Below, one piece after another: positions 1 through 8,305 of a stretch of 64,000 bases of DNA (positions within the stretch are counted from its first letter, which is position 1; each line of letters begins with the position of its first letter). This DNA is from an uncultured Rhodospirillaceae bacterium. Its GTDB lineage: Bacteria; Pseudomonadota; Alphaproteobacteria; Dongiales; Dongiaceae. Both the position numbers and the translations under genes were made by a program. Under the pieces are notes generated by a model. That model ran no database searches, was not told where the DNA came from, and saw only the letters and a list, made by a program, of their open reading frames with translations. Location: contig CADEFF010000002.1 in the NCBI GenBank assembly GCA_902826565.1, forward strand, positions 87,097 through 151,096. The letters are read 5' to 3'.

Positions 1-1876
1 GGGGATCGCCGACGCCGGGCCCGCCCCGCATGAAGGAGAGATAGAGGTCGCGCTCGCGGAAGGGCGCCGGCAGGTCGGTCGCGCGCTTGTCCAGTACCAC
101 GTCGCCGCGGACGAGATCGGTCGCCTGCCTGCCGTCCGAATGACGGTCGCCGGTCGGATAGGGCGCGCGGCGCGCGAAGACGTCCTCGAGGTCGTTGTTC
201 TTGAGCGCGAAGCGATAACCGGAGGAGCCCGGATAGCCGCCGAAGATTCCCGGATAGGAAAAGACCGCGCCGTCGCCGACGAACTGCAGCTCGTATGTCT
301 CCGTGTGCCAGAGCATCCGCATACACTCGTAACCGGATCCGCCACGGCGGCGGCCGGCTCCCGCGCTGTTGGTCTTCACGCTGCGACCGAGATAGAGCAG
401 CGGCTCCACCATTTCCCAGGCCTCGACGTCGCCCATGTCGCCTTCCGGGTTCCACATCACCGAGGCATGATCGAGACCGTCCCGGATGGTTCCCGCGCCG
501 CCGCCGATGCAGGACATCTCGAAGTTCGAAACCGCGGATTCGTTGCCGTGATGGTCGATTCCCCCACCCTGGAGGATGTTGCCGTCATGGCCGTAGCCGG
601 CGATCACCTCCTCCACATAGCCGCGCGCATAGAAGGCGCGCCCGAGCGAGCGGAACATTCCCCCGAAGGACGGCACCAGATAGTACCAGGCATTGCCGTG
701 GGCCGTTGTCGATGTATCGGGGTTGACCCAGGAACCGCGCGGGCAATGGAGGCCGGTCGCGAAATGCGCCCCGTCATTGACCTTGTCGTTCGGCATGATC
801 GTCTGGGTCAGCGCCACCCAGAGCGCGCCCGCCATGGCGCTCGGCGTGCAGTTGAAGCTATGCAGGCCCCATTTTCCCGCACCCTCGAAATCGACATCGA
901 GCCGGCCGGCGGCACCGATGCTGAGGGTGAAGGGCGAATGCATGAGGATGTCCTTGCGCGTCTCGGCCGGAAGCCGCGCCTCGTCCGCGAACTGCGCGTC
1001 GATGAAGGCCGGCGCCTCGTAGCGGCCGGGAATGAGGAGCTGCTTCACGCGCTCGACGAAGGAACGACGGCTGTCCTCGAGCACTTCGCGAATGAACTGC
1101 TTGTAGCTGTCGATGCCTTCCTCGCGAATCAGCGCCTGCACGGCGGCGCGGATCATGTGACAGCCGGCGAGCCGAGTCTTCTCGTCCAGCGACCAGTACA
1201 TCGGCGTGCGAACGGCGCGCTCGCATCGCTTCACATGGTCCTGGAACAGCCGGTCGTTGGCGCCGCATTTCACGCAAGGCAGATAGAGCCCGTCCTCGTA
1301 GCGCGTCGTCGGCCCGACCGCATTGCTGCCGGGCGTATTGGAGCCGATATCCATCACATGGGTGACGCCGCCGGCCCAGCCGACGACTTCGCCTTCCCAA
1401 TAGATCGGCACCAGGGTCTGCACGTCCGCCGTATGGACGTTGCCGATATGGGGATCGTTGTTGACGAAGATGTCGCCGTCGTTGATTCCCGGATTGTCCT
1501 CATAGTCGTTGCGAAGCATGTATTTGATCGCTTCGCTCATGGTGTGGACATGCACCAGGATGCCGGTGGAAAGCGTGATCGAATCGCCTTCGGGGCTGTA
1601 GAGGCAGAAGCAGAGCTCGCCCAGCTCCTTGACGATCGGGCTCGCGGAGATGTTGAGCGCCGTCTCGCGCGCATTGACGAGCGAGCCGCGCAGCCGCGAG
1701 AAGATCTTCTCGAAACGGATCGGGTCGGCTTCCTTGAGGGGAAGCCGGTCGAGCCCGAAGCAGCGGCCGGACTTCGCGAAGGCCGCCTCGGAATCGTCCA
1801 GCATCTGGTGCAGCGTGCGGCCGTCCCAGCCGGCGGTCTTCGGCGCGGTATCCATCACGTTGGCAACGCGGTTCAT
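1..1876 (-). CDS. Acetone-carboxylase-type alpha subunit (hydantoinase B/oxoprolinase family), partial
   Basis: The reading frame starts at the ATG at 1876 and runs off the left edge of the window, so the C-terminus is missing. About 625 residues are visible. They read as a HyuB/AcxB-family protein, with segments such as NDGDIFVNNDPHIGNVHT, GGVTHVMDIGSNTPGS and, near the edge, MRGGPGVGDP, typical of this family. In acetone and acetophenone carboxylases this subunit holds the carboxylation site, and the HyuA-type subunit activates substrates with ATP. The gene begins 19 bases after the stop of the HyuA-type gene, so the two are co-transcribed. A small gamma subunit (AcxC), if present, would lie left of the window. 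A related N-methylhydantoinase or oxoprolinase activity is the main alternative. Confidence 0.85.
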   Translation of the reverse strand, partial: MNRVANVMDTAPKTAGWDGRTLHQMLDDSEAAFAKSGRCFGLDRLPLKEADPIRFEKIFSRLRGSLVNARETALNISASPIVKELGELCFCLYSPEGDSITLSTGILVHVHTMSEAIKYMLRNDYEDNPGINDGDIFVNNDPHIGNVHTADVQTLVPIYWEGEVVGWAGGVTHVMDIGSNTPGSNAVGPTTRYEDGLYLPCVKCGANDRLFQDHVKRCERAVRTPMYWSLDEKTRLAGCHMIRAAVQALIREEGIDSYKQFIREVLEDSRRSFVERVKQLLIPGRYEAPAFIDAQFADEARLPAETRKDILMHSPFTLSIGAAGRLDVDFEGAGKWGLHSFNCTPSAMAGALWVALTQTIMPNDKVNDGAHFATGLHCPRGSWVNPDTSTTAHGNAWYYLVPSFGGMFRSLGRAFYARGYVEEVIAGYGHDGNILQGGGIDHHGNESAVSNFEMSCIGGGAGTIRDGLDHASVMWNPEGDMGDVEAWEMVEPLLYLGRSVKTNSAGAGRRRGGSGYECMRMLWHTETYELQFVGDGAVFSYPGIFGGYPGSSGYRFALKNNDLEDVFARRAPYPTGDRHSDGRQATDLVRGDVVLDKRATDLPAPFRERDLYLSFMRGGPGVGDP

Positions 1877-1895
1877 GTGCGGGCCCGTTTCGGTG

Positions 1896-4052
1896 TCACG
1901 AGAGATGAAAGATGCGATGGGCGTCGAGGCGTGCGCGACGTCCCGGCGGCACCACGAAGGTCGTGGCCGGCGACTCGACCACGGCGAGCCCCTCGATCAC
2001 GTTGCCGGCGCGCAGCTCCTCCATCTGGTAGATGCGCGCATCGATGGTCTGCGTGCGCCAGAAGATCTTGCGCACGGCCTTGAAGGCCGAGTCCGACGGC
2101 GTCTCGCCGGCGAGCGCATCGTTCGGCAAGGCCGGCTTCTCGCAATCGACGATGCCGGTCGCCACGAGGCGCGTCACGAAATAGCCGAGCTCGGGCGAGC
2201 GGGCCGAGCGCGCATAGACCCGGTCGTAGGTTTCCTCGAAAGCTTCGATGATCTTCTCGAAATCGCCGGTCTGCCGGATACGATCGACCGGGCTCGCCAC
2301 CTCGAGGTCGTTGAGCTGCCCCATATATTGCAGCCGGACATAGGGCTTGATGCGGACCTGGCTGCGCGCGATGCCGCTCTTGGCAAACTCGGCATGGACC
2401 TCGTCCGACAGCACGCCCCACGCCTCGTTGATGCGCTGGCCGAGGCTATGCCGCTCCTCGGCCGAGCTCTTCGGCGGAATGGCGAGATCCATCTGCCGCT
2501 CGAAGCGGTATTCGTAATCCGCACAGGCGCAGCCGAAGGCGGAGAAGCCGGCAGCCCAGGCTGGCACCAGCACGTCGCGGAACGGGATGCCTTCGGTATA
2601 GCCGCCGACATGGAGCGGCCCGCCGCCGCCATAGCTGCAGAGCGAGTAGCTTACGGGCTCGAAGCCGCGGCCGAGCACCTTGGTGATGACCGCCTGCCGC
2701 AACGACTCCTCGAAGAGCTCGATCACGCCGCTCGCCGCCCGCTCGACGCTGAGCTTCAGCGGCTCGGCGATCTGCTTGCGCACGCCTTCGATCGCCTTGT
2801 CGCGATCGATCTTGATCTCGCCGCCGAGGAAATAGTCGGGGTTGATGGTGCCGAGCACGACGTTGCAGTCGGTGATCGAGACCGTGTCGACCTTGCCTTC
2901 GGCGTAGCAGAGCCCGATGCGCGATCCGGCGCTGTCCGGCCCGATCTCGATGCGCTGCGAGAGCGGGTTGATGCGCACGAAGCTGCCGGTGCCCGCCCCC
3001 ACCGAATCCAGCTCGAGCAGCGGCAGATTGAGCTTGAAATGTTCGATGCTCGGGTCGTTCTTGAGCGCGTATTCGCCGCCGGTGATGAGAGCGAGATCGA
3101 AGCTCGTCCCGCCGATGTCCGAACAGACGATGTTGTCGATGCCGATCTTGTCGGCAAGATACTTCACGCCGACCACGCCGCCGATCGGGCCGGAAACCAG
3201 CGTCTTCACGAGTTGGCCCGCCTCCATCGAGATGGTCCCGCCATGGCTCGCCATGATGCGCGGCTCGAAGGAAGCGCCGAGATCGCGGAACTTCTCGCGC
3301 ACGCGGAAGAGCTGACGCCGGCTGGGTTCGGCCGCGTACGCCTCGATGACCACCGTGTTGAGGCGCGGAAAATCGAGCCGCGTCGGGCAGATCACCGAGG
3401 AGAGCATGACCGGCACGCGCTGGCCGCGCTCGGCCATCACCTCTTCGGCGATGCGGCCGACCGCCTGCTCATGCGACGGGTTCCGGTAGGAAAAGACGAG
3501 GCTCACGCAGATTGCCTCGACCTTCTCGTCGAGCAGGTCGTGAACCGCCTTGCGCGCATCCTCCTCATAGACCGGGATGGCCTCGTTGCCGAACATGTCG
3601 ACCCGGCCGCCCACGCCGCGGATGCGCGATTTCGGCACCAGCGGGACGCTATGCCGGTGCGTCACCACATGCAGCCGGTCGGAATAGCTGAGGCCGAGAT
3701 GGGTCTGCACCCCCCGCTCGAGCTTGAAATAGTCCTCCATGCCCCGGGTGACGATGACGCCGACGCGCTGGCCGCGGCGCTCGAGAAGGCGGTTCAGCAT
3801 GGCCGTGCCCGAATAGACGCCGGCGACCACGGAGCCCATGCCGTCGCGGAGCGGCAGCTTCCAGTAATCGAACGCGTCTTCAGCGGACCTTGCGATGGCG
3901 ATCGATTCGTCTTCCGGCGTGGTCTGTGCCTTGCCGATCACGAAATCGCCGCTGCGGTCGATGATGATCGTGTCGGTCATCGTGCCGCCGGCATCGATCG
4001 CCAGAATTCTCGGCTCCCGGACCGCCCGATCCGCCGCCATGCCGCCTTCCAT
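1896..4052 (-). CDS. Acetone-carboxylase-type beta subunit (hydantoinase A/oxoprolinase family)
   Basis: This is a 718-residue HyuA-family ATPase with an N-terminal phosphate-binding loop (LAIDAGGTMTDTIIID) and a second one (CSDIGGTSFDLAL) of the ASKHA fold. IDAGGTMTDT instead of the hydantoinase/oxoprolinase DIGGTFTD, together with YSGTAMLNRLLERRG, QYMGQLNDLEV and the C-terminal SPATTFVVPPGR, is what I recall for acetone carboxylase AcxA. The known role is ATP-dependent activation of a ketone enolate and bicarbonate. I chose the ATG at 4052 because the family signature begins shortly after it; the frame stays open to 4433, but that stretch looks non-coding. A second ATG at 4040 is possible. 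The gene is directly upstream of the HyuB-type gene. The substrate is not known; ATP-dependent cyclic amide hydrolysis is an alternative. Confidence 0.87.
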   Translation of the reverse strand: MEGGMAADRAVREPRILAIDAGGTMTDTIIIDRSGDFVIGKAQTTPEDESIAIARSAEDAFDYWKLPLRDGMGSVVAGVYSGTAMLNRLLERRGQRVGVIVTRGMEDYFKLERGVQTHLGLSYSDRLHVVTHRHSVPLVPKSRIRGVGGRVDMFGNEAIPVYEEDARKAVHDLLDEKVEAICVSLVFSYRNPSHEQAVGRIAEEVMAERGQRVPVMLSSVICPTRLDFPRLNTVVIEAYAAEPSRRQLFRVREKFRDLGASFEPRIMASHGGTISMEAGQLVKTLVSGPIGGVVGVKYLADKIGIDNIVCSDIGGTSFDLALITGGEYALKNDPSIEHFKLNLPLLELDSVGAGTGSFVRINPLSQRIEIGPDSAGSRIGLCYAEGKVDTVSITDCNVVLGTINPDYFLGGEIKIDRDKAIEGVRKQIAEPLKLSVERAASGVIELFEESLRQAVITKVLGRGFEPVSYSLCSYGGGGPLHVGGYTEGIPFRDVLVPAWAAGFSAFGCACADYEYRFERQMDLAIPPKSSAEERHSLGQRINEAWGVLSDEVHAEFAKSGIARSQVRIKPYVRLQYMGQLNDLEVASPVDRIRQTGDFEKIIEAFEETYDRVYARSARSPELGYFVTRLVATGIVDCEKPALPNDALAGETPSDSAFKAVRKIFWRTQTIDARIYQMEELRAGNVIEGLAVVESPATTFVVPPGRRARLDAHRIFHLS

Positions 4053-4293
4053 GCAACCCCTCGCGCCCAAACCGTCGAGACGGCGACGGCAAAGGGTGCC
4101 GATCAATCGTCTTCTTCGGAATTCAACTCTGCCTGTAGGGTTCTGCAAAAACTGTTCGCTGACAATCGAGAAATTCTGGGAAGATCGGCAAGTTTGGTTT
4201 GATACTATCGCGACTTGACGTAAAGGCGAGTCGTCATCACCCATAGAATAAGGATGGGCGCTTCGCGCAGCTGTGGCTGGCAGCTCGATCCGA

Positions 4294-5715
4294 TCAGCCG
4301 GGAAGTCTCGGCGGAACATACCCGCCCAGCCGCTCTTCGACAGCACGCGCCGCGGCCAGAGCGACATGCTCGCGCCAGGGGCCGGCGACGATTTGCACGC
4401 CGACGGGAAGACTTTCCGCCGTGGCACCGGCACGAACCACCACGGCCGGCCAGCCGGTCACGTTGAACGCCGTCTGGAAGACCCAATCCTCATAGGTCGA
4501 TTTCTCCAGCCGCTCGTAGCTCTGCGCCGCATCGGGCGCCGGCGGGCATAGCAGGATGTCGAACGCGCCCATGAATTGCAGCATGGCGCTGCGGAGCTGC
4601 TGGGTGCGCTCGACCAGCGCCGAAACGCCCGGCCCGTCGAGCGGCCTTGCCCGCGCAAAGCGCGCCTTGACGCGGTCCGTCAGCTCCGTCGTGCCGCAGC
4701 GCTCCAGCAGCCGGGCGATGCAGCTCGCGCCATCGGCGTCGCGCAATCGCGCATAGATTTCCTCGATCTCGATGAAGGGCGGCGGAATCGATTCGACGAC
4801 CGCGGCGCCCGCGTCCTGCAGGGCCGCCGCCGCGGCGCGGGTGACAGCGGCGACATCCGGCGCCGCCGAAACCCGGCCATTGCCGACGAACCAGCCGACG
4901 CGGAGCCCCGCGACCGGGACCGGCTGGAAGCGATCGAGAGCGACGGGGGCGACCAAGGGATCGACGCCGTCCGGCCCCGCGATGACGGCGAGCGCGATCG
5001 CCAGATCTTCCACGCAGCGGGCGAGCGGGCCTACCTGCGTCAGCGAGTCGAGAAAGCCGAAATCGAACGAGATGATATGACCGGTGAGCGGCACCCGGCC
5101 GGCCGTCGGCTTCAGGCCCGCAATGCCGCAGACATGGGCCGGGTTGCGGATGCTGCCGCCCGTATCGCTGCCGAGCTCGAGCGCCGCGCCGCCCGCCGCG
5201 ACGATGGCGGCAGCGCCGCCGCTGCTGCCCGCGGGCGCCAGCGAAAGGTCGTAGGGATTGAGCGTCCGGCCGTGGATCAGGTTTTCCGTGCCGCTGCCCA
5301 TGGTGAGCTCGGGCGTGTTGGTCTTGCCGATGAGGATCGCGCCCGCTTCCCGCAGCCGGCGCACTGCCGTCGCGTCGCGCGAGGGCACGTGACCGCGCCG
5401 CCCGGTCGTCCCCGCGGTCGAGATCAGGCCTTCCGTATCGAAGGAGTCCTTGACCGTGATCGGCACGCCATGAAGCGGCCCGAGGCTTTCGCCCCGCACG
5501 ACGCGGCGATCGGCGTCCGCGGCTTCGCGCAGCGCGCGCTCGGGATCAAGGGCAACAACGGCGTTTATGGCGCCGTTGACGGCCCCGATCCGCGCGAGAT
5601 GGGCCTGCATGACCTCGACGCAGGAAAGCTCCCGCTGCGCGATCCAGCCGGCGATCTTCGCGGCGGAGGCCGAGAGGATATCTCCCGGCCTCTCCTTCGG
5701 CGGCGAGCCGACCAA
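4294..5715 (-). CDS. Amidase (amidase signature family)
   Basis: This 473-residue protein has the whole catalytic triad of amidase-signature enzymes: Lys89 in PITVKD, the cis-Ser164 in AGSSGG, and the nucleophile Ser188 in GSDTGGSIR. The family hydrolyses C-N amide bonds (aryl and aliphatic amides, carbamates, Gln-tRNA partners). No GatB or GatC gene is near, so a catabolic amidase is more likely than GatA. It starts 3 bases after the RidA-type stop and ends 241 bases before the carboxylase genes, in the same transcription direction. Context suggests it removes an amide nitrogen from an intermediate in this pathway. The exact substrate cannot be read from the sequence. Confidence 0.9.
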   Translation of the reverse strand: MVGSPPKERPGDILSASAAKIAGWIAQRELSCVEVMQAHLARIGAVNGAINAVVALDPERALREAADADRRVVRGESLGPLHGVPITVKDSFDTEGLISTAGTTGRRGHVPSRDATAVRRLREAGAILIGKTNTPELTMGSGTENLIHGRTLNPYDLSLAPAGSSGGAAAIVAAGGAALELGSDTGGSIRNPAHVCGIAGLKPTAGRVPLTGHIISFDFGFLDSLTQVGPLARCVEDLAIALAVIAGPDGVDPLVAPVALDRFQPVPVAGLRVGWFVGNGRVSAAPDVAAVTRAAAAALQDAGAAVVESIPPPFIEIEEIYARLRDADGASCIARLLERCGTTELTDRVKARFARARPLDGPGVSALVERTQQLRSAMLQFMGAFDILLCPPAPDAAQSYERLEKSTYEDWVFQTAFNVTGWPAVVVRAGATAESLPVGVQIVAGPWREHVALAAARAVEERLGGYVPPRLPG

Positions 5716-5718
5716 CGG

Positions 5719-6129
5719 CTATTTCTCGGGCACGATCGCGATCACATCGATCTCGACGCGGGCGCTCGGCGGCACGAGACCGGTGATCACGCCGGTGCTG
5801 GCGACAGGGCTCGGGAAGTAGCGCTCCAGAACCTCGTAGATCTTCGGATACTCGGCATTGTTGGTGATATAGACGTTGCGCTTTACCACGTTGTCGAGCG
5901 TTGTGCCGGCCTGTTCGAGGATCGCCTTGACGTTCTCCATGACCTGCACGGTCTGCTCCTCGATCGAGCCGAGCTCGACGATCTCGTGCGGCGTGCCGGC
6001 CGGCGCCGTGCCCGGCTTGTTGCCGATCTGCCCGGTGACGAAGACGAAGCCGCCGGCCCTGGTGCCATGGACCGTCGTCTTGGAGTAGGAGCCGCCGATC
6101 TTCGGCGAGCGGATGATTTCCTTCTTCAT
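5719..6129 (-). CDS. RidA family protein (reactive enamine/imine deaminase type)
   Basis: This is a 136-residue YjgF/YER057c/UK114 protein of the usual family length. It shows FVFVTGQIG, NVKAILEQAG and the C-terminal PPSARVEIDVIA. That last segment holds the Arg that, in RidA proper, binds the substrate carboxylate and supports deaminase activity. I start at the ATG at 6129 because GGGAGA lies about 6 bases upstream; the frame is open further to 6189 without family similarity. RidA proteins release ammonia from reactive 2-aminoacrylate-like imines. In this operon, with an aminotransferase and an amidase, it may hydrolyse an enamine or imine intermediate. Confidence 0.88.
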   Translation of the reverse strand: MKKEIIRSPKIGGSYSKTTVHGTRAGGFVFVTGQIGNKPGTAPAGTPHEIVELGSIEEQTVQVMENVKAILEQAGTTLDNVVKRNVYITNNAEYPKIYEVLERYFPSPVASTGVITGLVPPSARVEIDVIAIVPEK

Positions 6130-6199
6130 GGATGTCTCCCTTGCGATTGACGGCTGGCCCCGACGAACCGGCCGCGATTTCCCCCTCACGGGACTGGAA

Positions 6200-6925
6200 C
6201 TAGAGCGGCATCATCTGCAGCCGGAGCGATTCGGCGTTGCGGATATGGGCGCGCGCAGCGACCTCGGCGGCATCCGGATCGCCGACGGCGATCGCGTCGA
6301 CGATCGTCTTGTGCTCGATATCGGCGCTGGCCGGCCGGCCCTTGACCGAAAAGGTGGTGCCCTGGAGCAGCGCGAGCGCGTCGCCGAGCTGCTGCAGCGA
6401 CTGCATCATGTAGCGGTTATGGGCGGCATCGCAGATCGCCTCATGCAGGGCGCGGTTGATGGCGGCATGGCGCGTCGCATCCCTGGTCCGGCGAAATTCC
6501 TCGAGCAGGTGACGCATATAGGCAACCTCCGCCGGCGTCGCATGCTGCGCCGCAAGTCTGGCCGCCGCCCCTTCGAGCAGCGCGCGCATCGCATAGAGCT
6601 CAAGCACCTGCGGCCGATCGAGCGCGACGACGCCGAGCCCGCGCCCCGCCGCGACGTCGAGGAGCCCGTGGCTCTGTAGCTGCCGCAGGGCCTCGCGCAC
6701 GGGTGTCCGGCTCACCCCCAGCGTGCGCGCCACGTCCTCTTCCCGAACCCGGTCGCCCTGCCGGAAATGCCCGTCGCGGATCGCCTGGCGCATTTGCCGA
6801 TAGACATAGTCCGCGCGCGAGGCATCGCGGAACGGATCCTCCGCCTCGGCATGGTCTTCCCCGCGACCCTTCCAGGGATCCCGTGTCGCCGGCGTTTCCT
6901 TCCGTCTGACGCGCTGTGCCGACAT
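6200..6925 (-). CDS. GntR family transcriptional regulator (FadR/FCD subfamily)
   Basis: The 241-residue protein has a GntR winged helix at about residues 38-105 (YVYRQMRQAIRDGHF, EEDVARTLGVSRTPVREALR) and an all-helical FCD effector domain after it (MRALLEGAAARLAA, INRALHEAI, and later His residues typical of the metal and carboxylate pocket). Such regulators usually repress a nearby catabolic operon until a carboxylate ligand binds. It lies within the operon, between the aminotransferase and the RidA gene, and probably controls it. A matching GntR-type palindrome (TTGTATACAT) is present before the first gene at 11357-11368. The basic first 35 residues may be an extension or a wrong start. 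Confidence 0.9.
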   Translation of the reverse strand: MSAQRVRRKETPATRDPWKGRGEDHAEAEDPFRDASRADYVYRQMRQAIRDGHFRQGDRVREEDVARTLGVSRTPVREALRQLQSHGLLDVAAGRGLGVVALDRPQVLELYAMRALLEGAAARLAAQHATPAEVAYMRHLLEEFRRTRDATRHAAINRALHEAICDAAHNRYMMQSLQQLGDALALLQGTTFSVKGRPASADIEHKTIVDAIAVGDPDAAEVAARAHIRNAESLRLQMMPL

Positions 6926-6959
6926 CGTCCGCGCTCCTATGCCTCTTCCGCTCCGTGCT

Positions 6960-8279
6960 TCATCGCGCGAGCTTCGCGCAGATATCGGTGAAGAGGGCGA
7001 GCACCTCCTCCGCCTGCGCTTCGGTCATGACGAGCGGCGGGGTGATGCGGAGCACGCAGCCATAATTGCCGGTGAGCCCGATGATCACACCGCGATCGCG
7101 CATCTCGGCCTGGATGCGCTTCGCCAGCGCCGTCGCCGGCTTGCGGCTCGCGCGGTCCTCGACCAGCTCGACCCCGATCATCAGCCCGAGGCCGCGCACG
7201 TCGCCGATGAAGTCGAAGCGCGTCATCGCCTTGCGGAAACCCTCCATGAGGAGATTTCCGATGGTCTCGGCGCGCTTCGGCAGATTCTCGTCGGCGATCA
7301 CGTCGAGCACGGCATGGCCGGCGGCAATGCCCACCTGGTTGTTGGCGCCGAAGGTCGTGAAATGGTCGCCATCCTCGAAGGTACTGGCGAGCTTGTCGGT
7401 CGCGATGAAACCGCCGAGCGGGATGCCGCCGCCGATCGCCTTGGCGAAGGTGACGACGTCGGGCTGCACGTCCCAGTGCTGGTGGCCGAACATCTTTCCG
7501 GTCCGGCCGAATCCCGTGAACACCTCGTCATGGATCAGGATGATGTTATGGCGGCGAAGAATCGCCTGCACCTTCGGCCAGTAATCTGCCGGCGGCACGA
7601 TGATCCCGCCGACGCCAAGAATCGGCTCGGCGATCATGATGGCGGCCTCGCCGGGCACCTTCGTCTTCATCGCCTCCTCGATCTCGGTCGCGCAGCGCGT
7701 GCCGCAGCTCGAGGGTTCCAGCCCCAGCGGGCAGCGATAGCAGTAGGGCGCCGAGAGATGGACGACCCCCGGGAACGAGGCATAGGGGCCGAAGCCTTTC
7801 TTGCGCGCCGCCATGCCGGTCAGCGACAAGGCGAGCGACAGCCGGCCGTGGAAGGAATGTTCGAGCGTGAAAATCCCGAAGCCGCGCTTGCCCGTCGCCA
7901 TCGCATGTTTCAGCGAGATCTTGATGGCGCCGTCATTTGCCTCGGCACCGCTGTTGGCGAAGAAGACGCGCTTCAGCCGGTCCTGCAGCAGGGCCGCGAT
8001 GCGCCTGGCGAGCTTCAGGGTGAGCGGGCTGTGGAACCGGCCGGGGCTCTGCAGAAGCTGCTCGGCCTGCGTCTTGATCGCCTCCACGATGCGCGGATGG
8101 CAATGGCCGACCGAAACCACGCCCGGCCCCGCCTCGAGGTCGAGAAAACGGTTGCCGTCCGCATCCCACACTTCGGCGCCCGCGCCCTTGACCACGACCG
8201 GCGTCGAGTTCGCGTTCGGCACCATATAGTCGAACAGCTCTTCGACCTCGGAGATGTTTCGCGTTGCCTGGCTGGTCAT
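6960..8279 (-). CDS. Class III pyridoxal-phosphate aminotransferase
   Basis: This 439-residue fold-type I PLP enzyme has NSGAEAND near residue 109, the HDEVFTGFGRTG segment near residue 250 with the Asp that contacts the pyridine nitrogen, and the Schiff-base Lys280 in TFAKAIGGGIPLGG. The family transfers terminal amino groups (omega-amino acids, GABA, beta-amino acids) to pyruvate or 2-oxoglutarate. The next gene upstream is an aldehyde dehydrogenase, the usual partner that oxidises the semialdehyde product. Unusual for many members is a cysteine cluster, C180-x2-C183-x8-C192-x3-C196. The C-x2-C part recalls the [2Fe-2S] site of mammalian GABA transaminase, but I cannot confirm that the positions correspond. 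Confidence 0.9.
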   Translation of the reverse strand: MTSQATRNISEVEELFDYMVPNANSTPVVVKGAGAEVWDADGNRFLDLEAGPGVVSVGHCHPRIVEAIKTQAEQLLQSPGRFHSPLTLKLARRIAALLQDRLKRVFFANSGAEANDGAIKISLKHAMATGKRGFGIFTLEHSFHGRLSLALSLTGMAARKKGFGPYASFPGVVHLSAPYCYRCPLGLEPSSCGTRCATEIEEAMKTKVPGEAAIMIAEPILGVGGIIVPPADYWPKVQAILRRHNIILIHDEVFTGFGRTGKMFGHQHWDVQPDVVTFAKAIGGGIPLGGFIATDKLASTFEDGDHFTTFGANNQVGIAAGHAVLDVIADENLPKRAETIGNLLMEGFRKAMTRFDFIGDVRGLGLMIGVELVEDRASRKPATALAKRIQAEMRDRGVIIGLTGNYGCVLRITPPLVMTEAQAEEVLALFTDICAKLAR

Positions 8280-8305
8280 CGACGATCCTCTCGCAAGCAG
8301 GTCGG

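Noticed and set aside
1629..4202. Long plus-strand frame of 857 codons opposite the acetone carboxylase-type gene
   Set aside because: It is a shadow of the high-GC third-codon pattern: rich in Arg/Ala/His/Asp with no family motifs, while the minus strand carries a clear enzyme.
4053..4293. Promoter before the acetone carboxylase-type genes
   Set aside because: TTGACG and TAGAAT-like strings occur on the opposite strand with a wrong spacing; nothing convincing on the coding strand.
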